Assembly: GCF_026914185.1 (NCBI RefSeq)
Contig: NC_070559.1
Span: 5,616,001 to 5,680,000, forward strand
Source of the DNA: Puccinia triticina
Lineage: Eukaryota > Basidiomycota > Pucciniomycetes > Pucciniales > Pucciniaceae
Direction: 5' to 3'
DNA: 64,000 nt
Numbering within the stretch: position 1 is the first letter of the stretch; each line of letters begins with the position of its first letter. The notes beneath the pieces were generated by a model. It was not told where the DNA came from. It did no database searches and saw only the letters and a program-made list of their open reading frames with translations. The translations under genes and the position numbers were made by a program. Below are positions 21,991-33,028 of the stretch, in pieces.

Positions 21991-22490
21991 TGTCAAGACT
22001 CGGGTGTTGTGCAAGCGCACTGGAAGCGCAAGGACCAAAGCCCTAACCCCGCGAGGGGCAGAGGTGAGTCCGCGTATTCAATAGGCCCATGCATATGCAT
22101 GAGGCTCCAAGACAGCAGTTTGAAGCTAAAAGCGCAAACTCTGTTCCTCTCCTTTAGCCACGTCAAACCCAGACGAAGAGCCCAAGCGACCTAAGCGAAG
22201 CGGACCCTCAAGCAGGTAAGTCACGCTCGTATAGGATTCTTCATAAGCTAGGAAGTGCGGAAGCTGATGCGTACTCGATTTACAAAACTGCAGTAAGCCC
22301 GCACCCGACGCCGAATCAGACCTAAATGGTTCTAGCCTCAACAATCGCATATCGGACCCCTCCATAGGAGGTAAGTCGATTGTTGCAGAAGCCCAATAAT
22401 ACAGCAAGGATCGGAAGCTGACTGTCTGTCACATCTCTGTTAGACAACAGCTGCTCCGGTTCCTTAGCAGCTCGTATTTGGAGTCCTTGA
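21991..22490 (+). CDS. LTR-encoded, apparently spliced C-terminal extension of Pol (element A)
   Basis: Same layout as in B. Exon 1 is 21991-22063, intron 1 GTGAGT...TTTAG 22064-22157 (94 bases), exon 2 22158-22215, intron 2 GTAAGT...GCAG 22216-22293, exon 3 22294-22370, intron 3 GTAAGT...TTAG 22371-22443, and exon 4 22444-22490 ending TGA. Phases are 1, 2, 1 with 18 and 25 full codons in exons 2 and 3, as in B and C. Products include EEPKRPKRSG, SDLNGSSLNNRISDPSIG and DNSCSGSLAARIWSP. Unspliced, the frame would give unrelated residues after exon 1, so only splicing restores similarity to B. Whether it is spliced is untested. Confidence 0.68.
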
Positions 22491-22772
22491 GGATCAAGCT
22501 CCTTCGAGTCTAAGTAAGGAACTCCTTGCCCAATAAACCCAAGTCAAACTGAGTCTAATTGATCTTAACAGAACTCACGTTCCTGTAGCACGATCTTGTG
22601 TCATAGTCTGCATAGCAGAGTTTCTCAATCTATCTTTTTCTGAAGAGTCGGCCTTGTATCCACTCTTAGGTACAAGCTTGTTTCATTTCTCACTCTTATA
22701 TCTCCTAGCTTGTTAGGATCGATTGTGTACTTACACAAGAAATATAAACTCTTAGTCTTGTGAAATCTCACA
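21991..22772 (+). repeat. 3' LTR of element A
   Basis: 782 bp, about 7 differences from the 5' LTR, several of them C/T at CpG (for example GTTGTGCAAG versus GTTGCGCAAG). It ends TCTCACA and is followed by the AGTTT duplication. Confidence 0.92.
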
Positions 22773-24142
22773 AGTTTTGCCCATTATCCTTCCTTGTCTA
22801 GCAAGATCAAAAATAATAGGCGGATGACCCCCAGCGCGCCGCATTTAAGGCATTATGCAAAGCGGGGCCAACAAGTTTAACCCCTCAAACTGTGCAAGTG
22901 CAACAGCGGAGGGGTGTGAGCCAAACCCCTGGCTGGAAGTGCAGCAAAGCGGTTTGGCTGGGGAACAAAGTGTCCGGCTACAAGTCAGAATTTATACTCG
23001 AATCATCCACCTCTGGATCCACTCTGCACCTACGCCGTCACTCAAATTCCCACCGCAACCAGCCATTCCAAGTGGTAGTCAAGACGTCAGTCACCAGGAA
23101 ACCGCATGGTCAGCCGTAAACTGTACACCCGTTGTCCCTACCTTGCCCAAATAACCTATGTAAACCCACAACTGGCCTGATTGTTGCTTGTACCAAGCCC
23201 AATGCTGACCCTGCCTTGTTGCCCTTTCCCATGTCAACCTGCGGGCGCGCAGCGCACATTTTCCATCAATTTCCCTTGCTTGGCTGACCCACCTCCGAGT
23301 CCAACCACTACCTCCAGAAGCAACATGATGAGTGTCACCTTGCAACCCACTGGCTCCCAAAACTACATGCCGCTTGGGTCCTGAGCAAATGGACTCTAGC
23401 CGAACATAAAGCTGTCCGGCGGCGCATCCGATCGACCTGAGCAGGCGGATGGGGACAGCAAGATGGGTCTCGAGGAAGCCAGGGCGGACCTCGCATCATG
23501 GAGTGGGCTCCCTCAACTGACGGCCGAGAACAGCGGGCTGGTAGACCAGAGTCTGGGCCATCTGGGCTCAGTCCAGCCAATTGGGGGACGGTGGACAAGG
23601 CCGAGGACGACCCGTTCTCGGCGGCCAACCCAACAATTTCCAACACCTCGCCGCTGGCCGACCGGCCCAGCTTCAGCCGCTCTGATTCGCGCTCCCACAC
23701 GCCTTTCCTCGGCCTGCTTTTGCCCGCTACCAGGTCGCCTGTCATCGCCCCCAGCTCTGTTGGTGCGCCCCCCGACGAGGCTCCGGTCCAGCTTCTAGAG
23801 TCCGTTCTCGCGCCCCACCCGCCTTCCCTCCCGGACCAGCCTTCGCCTCCAGAAGCCCTCTTTGAAGGCCATCAGACCCAAACGGATAGCCGTCTGAGCC
23901 GCGCCGAAGGCTCCGACGAGATCGCCATCGGTGCCAACACCCTCCCCGAGGTGTCCAACTCCAAGTGCTGTTAGATTATGAATAAGCCCCACACCTCATT
24001 ATGAATACGCAGCAACTATCAAAGCGAGTCATCCAATTCTCACTAGCATCCAAGAAAAAGTACCGGTCGCAAACCTAACCTCGATTTTCACTCCACATCA
24101 AAAACGACTCATGCGCACACAACCTTGCTGGTCTTTTCCTCA
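22773..24142 (+). other. Region with one doubtful Pro/Ser-rich frame (23498-23974)
   Basis: The only open frame worth noting is 158 codons from the ATG at 23498. It is rich in Pro, Ser and Ala, holds LPDQPSPPEALFEGHQ and ends EVSNSKCC. The GC-rich stretch 23380-23975 is open in several frames on both strands, so the frame may be chance. I recognise no domain. It lies just right of element A's insertion site, so it could be part of a host locus. The remainder, including 23980-24142, holds nothing I can support. Confidence 0.25.
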
Positions 24143-24886
24143 CGCGTTTACATCATCATACTCGTGAGGAAGAGACTAGTAAGCACATCAACAATCACTA
24201 ACGTTATCCGCACATCAAACAAATCAAAACTAATCCGAACTTTATCCACCCCTTTTTCTTTCTCCCATCCTTTGTTTATCCTCCTATCCTTTCCGTTAAA
24301 TCTAGACATAAAAACCTCTTGCGCGCGTCCCTCATAATCACCAAAAACAAAACTCAAATCAAATAATCCCTGCGTCATCGCAGGTATGCTATTTCACATC
24401 TTTTCTATCTTATGAATGTATATATAATACCAATCTAATCAATCACTTATTTTCGTCTATCTTTGTTCTTTTTCCTACATTATTGTTTTTCTAGGTGTGT
24501 TGCTGTCTTGTCGGAGAAGTCGTCGTCATTGTTCTTACAGGATTCAAACATTGTCATCTCAGGTTCGCTATTTTTGTTATAGTTTATGATTGTTTTATTC
24601 TTTTCTTTATTTCATGCTTTACAATAAAATCACACGTTTACATCATCATACTCGTGAGGAAGAGACTAACATAAAAACCTCTTGCGCGCGTCCCTCATAA
24701 TCACCAAAAACAAAACTCAAATCAAATAATCCCTGCGTCATCGCAGGTGTGTTGCTGTCTTGTTGGAGAAGTCGTCGTCATTGTTCTTACAGGATTCAAA
24801 CATTGTCATCTCAGGTGTGTTGCTGTCTTGTCGGAGAAGTCGTCGTCATTGTTCTTACAGGATTCAAACATTGTCATCTCAGGTGC
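24143..24886 (+). repeat. Local segmental duplication
   Basis: CACGCGTTTACATCATCATA (24142) recurs near 24630. The CTCTTGCGCGCGTCCC block (24308-24390) recurs at 24669-24746. A 70-bp block with GTGTTGCTGTCTTGTCGGAG occurs at about 24496, 24747 and 24817, the last two adjacent. The second set follows the first in the same order but with the spacers lost. Confidence 0.75.
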
Positions 24887-25029
24887 ACTTTGTATCATCC
24901 TAAAATTTACAAGTGCTTGGGATCTGGCGACACCGTCTCTCCCAGCTCCGACGCAATTCTCCCCCGCCCTCGACCTCCCTGACCTGCTTGTCCCCGAGCC
25001 TGAAGGAACTAGAAGCTGCCAAGAACGGC

Positions 25030-26190
25030 TCAACTGATTATCTTGGTGATGAAGTGGATGATTGAGTCCGAGAGGAGCCTGAAAGAAGGTACCTGCTTGA
25101 GCTCCATCCACGTGATTGGAAGGTAAGACCAAATCTGGCTGATCTTGAACTTACTTCATCAAGGCTTATGTCTGATTTTTCCAACTTCCTCCGCTGTAGA
25201 ACCAAGACCAATATGCTTTTTTAGGATTATCTTTGTTGCGTTGGAAAGCTACCCCTGATCAAATCAAGCGTGCTTACCAAAAGAAAGTCTCGCGCCATCA
25301 TCCCAACAAGAAACCTGGACAAGCGGGCAACACAAACAATGACAGCTTTTGAAGTGCATTTTTAAAGGTGCCGTACAAATTTTCCTTTTTCTGTTATTTT
25401 TGAACCAACACCTACTCAAATGAGACCACTATACCAGCCTACAAGACATCACCAGACCCGGTGAAGTGCTGACAATTTGACTCAATCAATGAAGAAATTG
25501 ATGATGGAGACTGAGGAGGTGAACGCAAGCCCTGGACCCTTTTTTAAGCTCTATTGCCTCGCGTTTGAACAAGAGGCTTGATTCTATATCAATCAACCTG
25601 TTCCTTCCATTGGCAAAATCAACAGCACTGAGGAGTTTGAAAACTTGTATGACTTTTGGCTTAAGTTTGATAGCTGGAGCAGCTTTGAATGGAAGGATAC
25701 AAACGCTAATGAAGGCTCTGACTTGTCAGTCGATCCTTTCATTAAACCAAATAACCAGGTTGGGTTTATGTGACTGAGTCCACTGCCGATCACTTCATTC
25801 CAATTTGGATGAGCTGAAAAGGAACAAATTGAAAACAAGAACTGGTCTGAGCGCAAACACCGTAAGAAAGAAGACAACACAAGATGACAGAATCCTGTTG
25901 AGACGGCCTTGTCCCTCGCTCTATGGATGAAACAATTCAAGATGGAGGAATGTTTGGCAAGAGAGGCAAAACGCAAGGGTCTCAATGCCTCGGCCACCAC
26001 ACCTCCAACCCTCTCTGCCAAACAGATCAAAGAAAAGGAGGAGGCCAAATTGAAAGCCAAACAAGAGGTGGAGAAAAAGAACAAGGCCAAAACTAGTGAA
26101 GTTGACACACACAATCTATGTTGCCTCGGGCCTCCATTGCTGGACATTTGGTCAACCTCCCAATTGCACTGTTCCCGCTCCTGATCCAAT
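25030..26190 (+). pseudogene. Zuotin/DNAJC2-type J-protein pseudogene
   Basis: Pieces of a zuotin-like protein appear in order over several frames: LELHPRDWK (to 25122); an intron GTAAGA...TGTAG 25123-25199; then NQDQYAFLGLSLLRWKATPD with a J-domain helix and HHPNKK (25296-25310), ending at TGA near 25350. Later come FDSINEEIDDGD near 25480, NSTEEFENLYDFW and DSWSSFEWKD near 25640-25700, and an Ala/Lys/Glu-rich helical tail MKQFKMEECLAREAKRKGLN (25925-26090). Zuotin is the ribosome-associated Hsp40 that stimulates Ssb-type Hsp70. The essential HPD of the J domain reads HPN, and several frameshifts and stops break it. A retained intron argues for a genomic duplicate rather than a retrocopy. 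Confidence 0.8.
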
Positions 26191-27080
26191 GTAGAGTTTT
26201 TGATTGACAGAAATAATGATAACATCTTTGAAAGATATCAGATTTCAAGTAAACATTGTGCAGCTAACAATTTGATCATAATGGTGCCTTTCATAACACA
26301 TTAGTAATGATAAGTGTTAATCAAATTTTCCATGTATACTCTGATGAGCCTTTAATTGATGTATATTTGCTGGTTCTGTATTTCTTTCTCCTTCCACAAG
26401 ATCCCCTCAATCAACATTGAGAAAAATCAGGAAAAACAAAATAAATTAAAGACAGTACCCTTCTAGCAGAATCTGAAAAATGGCTCAGGGTCTACTGGAG
26501 TTGAAGTGAGATTCTCCTAAGGAATTGTCAAGTCATCTGTGACTTTGTTCTATGGGATGGTTAACACAGCAACACAGCAACAAATTTTTTGACTAGCTAT
26601 ATTAAATCCATAAGATCATGGAAGTTAATTAGATGATTATTGGAAGGAAAGCATACAATCAACAGTGGAGAAACAGACTACTGCTATTCTGATGGAGTAC
26701 AAAGATACTTCACCTCTCCTTTGAGTTTGATCAAGTATACAGACACTCCAATATTCATTATTGATGCAACAAGTTTGTTACCATCATTCATAAGATCACA
26801 CATGTTACAATTTATATATGAAGATACAATTCAGATGATGGTTGGCTGTATTTCCAGTATTCATAGGTAAGGTGTGCCAGCACAGATTAAGTAAGTGGAA
26901 TTCTGAAGCAGGGAAAAGGAGCATTGAAATCAATTTACAAATTCTCAAGGAGGCAAAAACAAGGGAGTTGGCCTGTGAAGCCCTGCACTCCTTGCGGGGT
27001 TCGCCAGGTGTCACATCGCCTATCACATAATATCCACCAGCCAGGATTTAGTCCCAGCTCCTCCCCCTCCTTCCTAGCCC
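26191..27080. other. Non-coding stretch
   Basis: AT-rich sequence with no supported gene or clear repeat. Confidence 0.5.
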
Positions 27081-27232
27081 GGCAGAGACCCCCAGACCCA
27101 TCGACTCTCTCTCTGCCGTGCTAGGTGAGTTCTATTCATTTCCCTCTCTCTCTTCCTTTCATCCTCAAGATCAGTTGTACATAGACTAACAAGAGACCCC
27201 CGGACCCATCGACTCTCTCTCTGCCGTGCTAG
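27081..27232 (+). repeat. Direct repeat of 41 bp
   Basis: AGAGACCCCCAGACCCATCG at 27081 and the same with one change (CCCCCGGACC) at about 27192, both continuing ACTCTCTCTCTGCCGTGCTAG. They are separated by about 70 bases. Confidence 0.75.
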
Positions 27233-27368
27233 CCCCCCTGCAATACAGCCCCCGAGGATGTTGGATCTAGAACGTCCCCAGGCCTAGTGCCTTGTCCCTC
27301 CGTGCCACCAGCCTCCGAAAAGTGAAGGGTCTCCCGACCCTTACATGGCCATTGGATTTACCACACAC

Positions 27369-27563
27369 CTGCAGCGGCGGAGCCGCCTTGGCCTCTAGTG
27401 TTTATAACCAATTGTCATGTGAAAGAGCTTCAGTAGAAGTCTACATAATGCTTTCACGGGGTATTTTTACACAAGTAATATTAATCTTCAATGTAGAACA
27501 GTTTATTTTTATGTGCTTTGTTTATTTTACTAACTAGAGGCCAAAGCGGCTTTGCCGCTGCAG
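27369..27563. mobile_element. Small inverted-repeat element (195 bp)
   Basis: The ends are 31-base inverted repeats: CTGCAGCGGCGGAGCCGC..CTCTAGT on the left and its complement with three mismatches on the right. The interior is AT-rich. I see no convincing target duplication. The same end occurs singly at 779-808. It could be a MITE or two Helitron-like 3' ends facing each other. Confidence 0.6.
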
Positions 27564-29116
27564 TATTCAAACCCCAGCAAGGCCCCCTTCATCCCTCTTA
27601 GCACCCCCCATCAGCCCATCTCCCCCCACCACAACCACATCCCAGCAAAGTTGTCATGCTTGGTCCACTCTCCATTCCCTGACTAACCCACCTTCCTCAA
27701 AATCCTATGCACAAAATAGGTATGAATTGTGTTTAAAACCCAAAAGCATGTGCACCAGAAATGGCAGAAAAGTAAGAAATTCCTGCAAAATTCAGGTCAG
27801 TATGCTAAATACAACTTTCACAACTATACTTTTCATTGGGGATTTTTGTTTTTCTGGGGGAATTTTGACTCAAGCATCAACACAAAAATGTGTAAATCAG
27901 TCAAAAAAGCTATCCCTCAGTGGCCCCCAATGTATCAAATTTGCTGTAATTTTGGATTTCATTTATGTATAGGGTTTTACCATGTGACAGAGCAAATTAT
28001 TGAATTTTTTAGAAAACACCATCCCGCACCATTCAAATTCAACACCAACTGGTACTGATCTGAGCCTCTGTCCCACAAAACCTCTCCATTCCTGAAGGGC
28101 TGAATTACCACTCCTGAAGAACCAATTCCATGAACCAAGGGCTTTATACTCATTCAAGATGGTAAAATACTTCTACTGTGATGTGCTTGGTTTCCCCTGC
28201 CCCCCCTCCCCCAACATGATGAAGTACACCTCGGAGGACAAGCCACAAACCATTGACTTTTGATTACCACACTGGCACATTGAGTGGCTTGAAAATCCCT
28301 GTCACATCAACATGAAGGCCCAAATCCTTAACCACGTAGGTCAGATTTTAATTAGTACTTCATTATGACCAACTCCCACTGTGTTCTCCATGACACTGTT
28401 TTTTTCACATACCAGATATTTTCAATTGTTTTTTCACACCTCCTGGTCACAATCATTGGCCTTGGAGCAAACACTACCTCTAATGTGCTCTTTTGTGACA
28501 ACACAGGATTAAAAGTCCATTCTGTGTTGCCATTTAAATTCTAGTCTGTAGAACCCCTGATGACATATCACTTCTTGAATATAAATTTTTGTCCACAATA
28601 TGCTAAGCTTGGTGCCATCACCACAATTAGCTCAGTTTTTTGGCAACTTGATGAGGTTGGAGGCTTTGTGAAATTATACCCTGGGCTGAATGTTATCTAT
28701 GATAGAATGGCTTTAGCTGCTACCATTTTCTTTGACACATTCAAACTGATATCAAGAATTAGTAACTCATAATTTTCAAAAAATCAACACTAACCTCATC
28801 ACCAAGTTTGAATCCCACTTTGAATTGTAGATTATCTGTATTTTCTTGAACAGCAATAGCAAAATTTGGTGATTGAAACATGCAAAAAATAATCAGTAAT
28901 GTCACAACAAAGCTCCCTCTGATTACAGTGCCTTCATGGCACACAAATTTCCTTATGACATTGTTTGGATCTGCCAGTGCTGGATTTACCAAAAGACTTC
29001 ACTGTGCAGCACTCCTGCAAGACCCCTTGGCATTGTTGAGAGTTATATAGTTTTGTAGGTTTTTAAACTCCATGTGCACTCTAAGATGAAACCTTCTGGA
29101 GTTGTCACAATCAACA
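27564..29116. other. Non-coding stretch
   Basis: No frame with convincing protein character and no strong repeat seen. Confidence 0.45.
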
Positions 29117-30385
29117 GTGGGTCAGCCACGCTAACCATAGCTGTTAGCATAGCGTAGCGCAGTGCAAATGCACTATTTTTTTAGCGTAGCTTTAGCGCAA
29201 TTGCGCGCATCTGTGCTAACGCTACGCCCACAGGGTACAAAGCTATTTTATCTTTTAGCGTAGCATTAGCGCAGATGCGCGCAATTGTGCTAACGCTAAG
29301 CACGCAGGGCGCAAAAGAGTGCACGCTACACCAGGAAAATAAAATGGTCAGTTGATTACAAGTGACATCACACCAGCTCCAGCCAGCTACCCACCATCTA
29401 TCCAATATCTATCCACTATCTACCCCAATCTCCCAACATCTCCTCAACTTCCAAAATTTACCAAGGAGGTCCTGTTCAGTTTTTGATGAGCCCAACTGAT
29501 CCTCAGTTCTGTCCAGCTGATACTCAGCTTTGGTACTCAGCTCATACTCAGCTTTTTTGCTCAGCTCATACTCAGCTTTTTCACGCAGCTCACTCTCAGA
29601 ATTGGGATAAAACATTTTTACCAGTCCTTGCCCAGCTGATTCTCAGCTTTTTACTAGTCCTGGCACAGATGATGCTCAGCTTTGTACCAGTCTTTGCTCA
29701 GCCTTTTCCTAGTTCTGTTCCAGCTGAGCTTTGATCCAGTCCTGGGCCAGCTGGCCAGCTGATGCTCAGCTTGCTGAGTATCAGCTGAGCCAGGCCAGGG
29801 AAAAACATGGGAATTAGCTTGGACAGGACCAGAGCTGAAAATCAGCTAGGCTAGGGCCAAAGCTGAGCATCAGCTGAGCCACATCCAAGGCTGAGAATCA
29901 GCTGTGCCAGGGTCAAAGATGATCATCAGGTGGCCGGTGCCAAAGCTGAGCATCAGCTGGGCCAGGGCAAAAACTGAGCATCAGCTGAGCCAGGGTAAAA
30001 GCTGAGCATCAGCTGGGCCAGGGCCAAAGCTGAGCATCATCTGGTTTTGTCACATTGAGTGCTTTGATCCTGACACCTGTCATGCAAGCCCTAGATGTGC
30101 TGTTGGAGAGGAGCAGCATTGGAGCAGTGTTGGAGCTGAAAACAAAGCTGTGTCATGTCACTTGCCATCAAGTGACTACTTTTTTTTCCTGGTGCTACAG
30201 CGCTTTTTGCGGCAAAAAAGGTGTTCCTTCTTCTAAAAGCGCCTTAGCGTAGCGCTAACACTAAACAAAAATTCGCGTGCTGTTAGCGCAGCATAGCAGC
30301 GCTAACACTATTCAAAAAAGGCTGGTGCTTTTTGCCGCTACGCTAAACTTTAGGGCTAAAATAGTGTAGTTTAGCAAATTGGCCC
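29117..30385. repeat. Foldback region with AGCT-rich inverted arrays
   Basis: The outer parts (29117-29340, 30180-30385) are rich in GCTACGCTAA-type motifs and begin and end with GTGGGTCA / TGGCCCAC, weakly inverted. Inside, 29500-29760 is full of TACTCAGCT and CCAGCTGATGCTCAGCTT, while 29780-30040 carries the complements, such as AAAGCTGAGCATCAGCTG, about eight times. The turn is near 29760-29790. The layout resembles a small version of element E. No target duplication could be established. Confidence 0.6.
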
Positions 30386-31458
30386 ACCATTGTCTCAATG
30401 TAGCTGTTTGATACAGAAAACCATTGTTTCTGCATGTGTATCTGTACTCTTGATGGATAGAAAACAAATCACAAATTACCCCTTGGTTTCTTGTGGTTAC
30501 ATGAGGCAAAGCTGTCACCACAAAAAAAAGGCAAGTGCAAGGCTAGGGGGGAAAATTAAATTGTCAAGAAGAACCATGTTGATCAAGAAGTAAGGGAGTC
30601 AACAGATCAGGCAGGGGTCAGAATAGGGAGTAAAAAGAAAGTTGTGTAGCAGATAATTGGGAGGGCCTTTGAGGCCAATTGTAATCAGGAGGGGCGCACA
30701 CTCAAGTGTCACCATCCCAATGAGGCAAGGTTAGGCAGCCTCAACAGCTCTGCACCTATCCTCAGCCTCTTTGCAACATCTGCATCTGTGAGTCGACCAG
30801 GTTAAGACGGACCCAAAGAGACACCGTCTTCGGATCCCATGTGACTGCAGTGATAAGGGCAGACAGGGGAGGTTAGGCTTCGTTACCAATCTATCAAAAT
30901 TGGTAATTGTAGGATGCAGATCTTTCCTGGGAATGAAGGCGACAGGTTGGCGATCAGCTTTACTATCTCGATCCACTGCAAATCAAGGATGTCATATGTA
31001 AGTCAGTCTTCCAATCAGGACAGCATGTACAGACAAGGAACAAAGCCTACTGAAATTGTGTTTTGGCTTAGTCTTTGAGGACCTGTGGACGACAGCTTTG
31101 TCCCAGAGGAGCTGCAGCGGGGCGCGCGACTCGGAGACGGCCTGGAGGTTGTGGGCGGGGCAATGGAGTTTGACGAGGGCGGTGACGGCGCCAAGGAAGG
31201 CGGAAGGCTCTGGGCTGAACATGTATTTCTCCCAATCAAGTGCTTATCCCTAGGCAAAACATCAAATGAGACGGCCAGTCTTGATGAGAAAGAGAGAAAG
31301 GGGAAAATGCTCACTTGGTCGGAGCTGTGGGTAACCCATTTCGTTTTCGCACACAAAATGCCAGGGCTAGTGCCATCAGATACTTGAGCTTTTTCACCGG
31401 CGCGTTTGGCAACGACTATCCCCCCAGACCTGGGGGATTTTTATTTTTTGAGTAAAAA
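30386..31458. other. Possible minus-strand coding remnant left of the solo LTR
   Basis: The minus strand at about 31220-31040 reads EPSAFLGAVTALVKLHC and QLLWDKAVVHRSSKTK without a stop, and 30975-30730 reads RKDLHPTITNFDRLVTKPN. These look protein-like but I recognise no family, and no complete gene can be drawn. The rest shows nothing. Confidence 0.3.
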
Positions 31459-31950
31459 TGTCAAGACTCGGGCTTGTCCCTAGAGCGCTTGAAGCGCAAG
31501 GAACGAAACCCTAACCCCGCAAGGGGCGAAGGTGAGTTTCTAGGCCCATGCATATGCATGTGGCTCCTAGACAGTAGTTTGATGCGTATGCTGAAAACTC
31601 TGTTCCTCTCCATAGCCACGTCAACACCAGACGAAGCGCCTAAGCGACCAAAGCAAAGCGGACCCCTAATCAGGTAAGTCACGCTTGTATAAGGTCAGCC
31701 ATAGCTAGGAAAGCGCTGATGACTGTTTGCTACTATATGTATGAACAGCAGCAAGCTTGAATCCAACGCCAACTCAGACCCAACGGGTTCCAGCCTCAAC
31801 GACCGTATATCGGACCCCTCCACAGGAGGTGAGTTATTTGTTGCAGAAGCTAGTGTTAAGCTAAGAGAATCAGAAGACTGACTGCTCGTCACCTATGTGT
31901 TAGACAGCAGCTGCTTTGATTCCTTAGCAGCTCGAATTTGGAGTCCGTAA
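31459..31950 (+). CDS. LTR-encoded spliced-type exons in solo LTR C
   Basis: Exon 1 is 31459-31531, intron GTGAGT...ATAG 31532-31615, exon 2 31616-31673, intron GTAAGT...GCAG 31674-31751, exon 3 31752-31828, intron GTGAGT...TTAG 31829-31903, and exon 4 31904-31950 ending TAA. Phases 1, 2, 1 and 18/25 full codons match A and B exactly. Products include DEAPKRPKQSG, SDPTGSSLNDRISDPSTG and DSSCFDSLAARIWSP. In a solo LTR this is a relic without Pol upstream. Its agreement with A and B despite many nucleotide changes is the main evidence that these exons were under protein-level selection. Confidence 0.65.
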
Positions 31951-32252
31951 GGGATTAAGCTCCATTGAGCCCAAGTAAGAAACATCTTACTCATCAACTC
32001 AACTAGGATTGAAGTTAGGCGCTGTTACTGATACCAGTCGCTTTGATAAGAACTTTCAGTTCTCCCAGCACGAACTCGTGTCCTAGCCTGCATTGCAGAG
32101 TTTTCCTTTCTTTTCTTATCATCATAACTAGCCGGTCTTGTATCCGCTCTTAGGTACATTATTGTTTTCCTTTTTACATCTCTGAGCTTGTCAGATTAGA
32201 TTGCAAAACTTATACAAGAAATATAACCATCTTAGTCTTGTGAATTTTCACA
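31459..32252 (+). mobile_element. Solo LTR C of the A/B copia family
   Basis: 794 bp, starting TGTCAAGACTCGGGCTTG and ending TTTTCACA. AAAAA lies on both sides, compatible with a 5-bp duplication but uninformative. No internal sequence is attached, so it is probably the product of LTR-LTR recombination. It is diverged from both A and B. Confidence 0.88.
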
Positions 32253-33028
32253 AAAAAGAAATAAAGATGAGGGCCGGGGGCGAGGGAGGATTAAGGGGAG
32301 TCTTCGAGGTCCAATCCAACAAGGACTTCTTCGAGGAGGTTGCCGGACTTGAGGATGGACGGGTAGTTGATTGTGCTGAGCTGGTCGAGCTGCCAGGACG
32401 GCCGGATAGGTAGGCCGGCTGCCAATTCGGACTTGGGCATGAAAGCCAAGTCGGGGTTGTGCGCAATGCTGAGCTCTGCCGGACTTGGCTTGGTGGTGCT
32501 TGTCCGGGAGCAGCCGAGCGCAAATCAGCTGGCGGGTGACTGAAGAGAGCTTGGTGTCGTCGTCACACGAGATTGGTCCGTCCTTTTTCAAGAGCTGTAT
32601 CACAAAAAAACATGCTGAGGAGGGAGAGTTTGAGCCGGTGTCTTCAGATCTTCTCGGCCCACTCGTGCGGGTTGGGGTCGCTCATGCAGGTCAACCAGCT
32701 TGCCTCAATTTGATTCTTGCTTGGCGTTGATCTGGTCCTTGACATCTTCAGCTTCTGGCCCGACATCGTTGTCCAAGAGCATGGCGAGCTTGGTGTCAAG
32801 TGGTTGTGGGCGTTGATGAGTGGAAGGATGAATGTGCATGCAGAGGGCAGAGACAACGGTAGCGTGCATGGGGAGGGTGTTCCCATAGTGATGGGTATCT
32901 GATGACAACGGGTGGCTTGGTCAGAGGTGATCAGCGCGGCGTTGGTGTTGAGTCGTCAAGAGGTCAAAACCCTGGTGGATCAATTGATGAAGACGGGTAT
33001 TTAAGGAGGGTTTGTCCAGAGGATGCCT
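32253..33028 (-). other. Broken minus-strand coding remnant right of the solo LTR
   Basis: Minus-strand frames give protein-like stretches such as TKLAMLLDNDVGPEAEDVKD near 32790-32730, LVDLHERPQPARVGREDL near 32700 and INYPSILKSGNLLEEVLVGL near 32370-32310, separated by stops and frame changes. With the remnant left of the solo LTR they may belong to one host gene split by the insertion. I do not recognise the protein. Confidence 0.35.

Larger units (their letters stand above)
958..22772 (+). mobile_element. Copia element A (outer), carrying nested elements B, D and E
   Basis: Two LTRs (958-1740 and 21991-22772) begin TGTCAAGACTCGG and end TCTCACA. They are flanked by the same 5-mer, AGTTT, at 953-957 and 22773-22777, so the outer boundaries are secure. 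Subtracting B (2798-14033) and E (14926-19728, plus duplicated target bases) leaves about 5.8 kb of Gag-Pol and LTRs in order. The coding region has several stops, an in-frame insertion, a deletion in reverse transcriptase and changed catalytic residues, so the copy is dead. The LTRs differ at about 7 of 783 positions by my hand count. Confidence 0.93.

Noticed and set aside
23335..23798. Several overlapping frames on both strands in GC-rich DNA
   Set aside because: High GC leaves frames open by chance, and nothing family-like was seen; only one is mentioned, at low confidence.
26981..27010. tRNA- or SINE-like box (GGGGTTCGCC)
   Set aside because: No cloverleaf can be drawn and no A box lies at the right distance.
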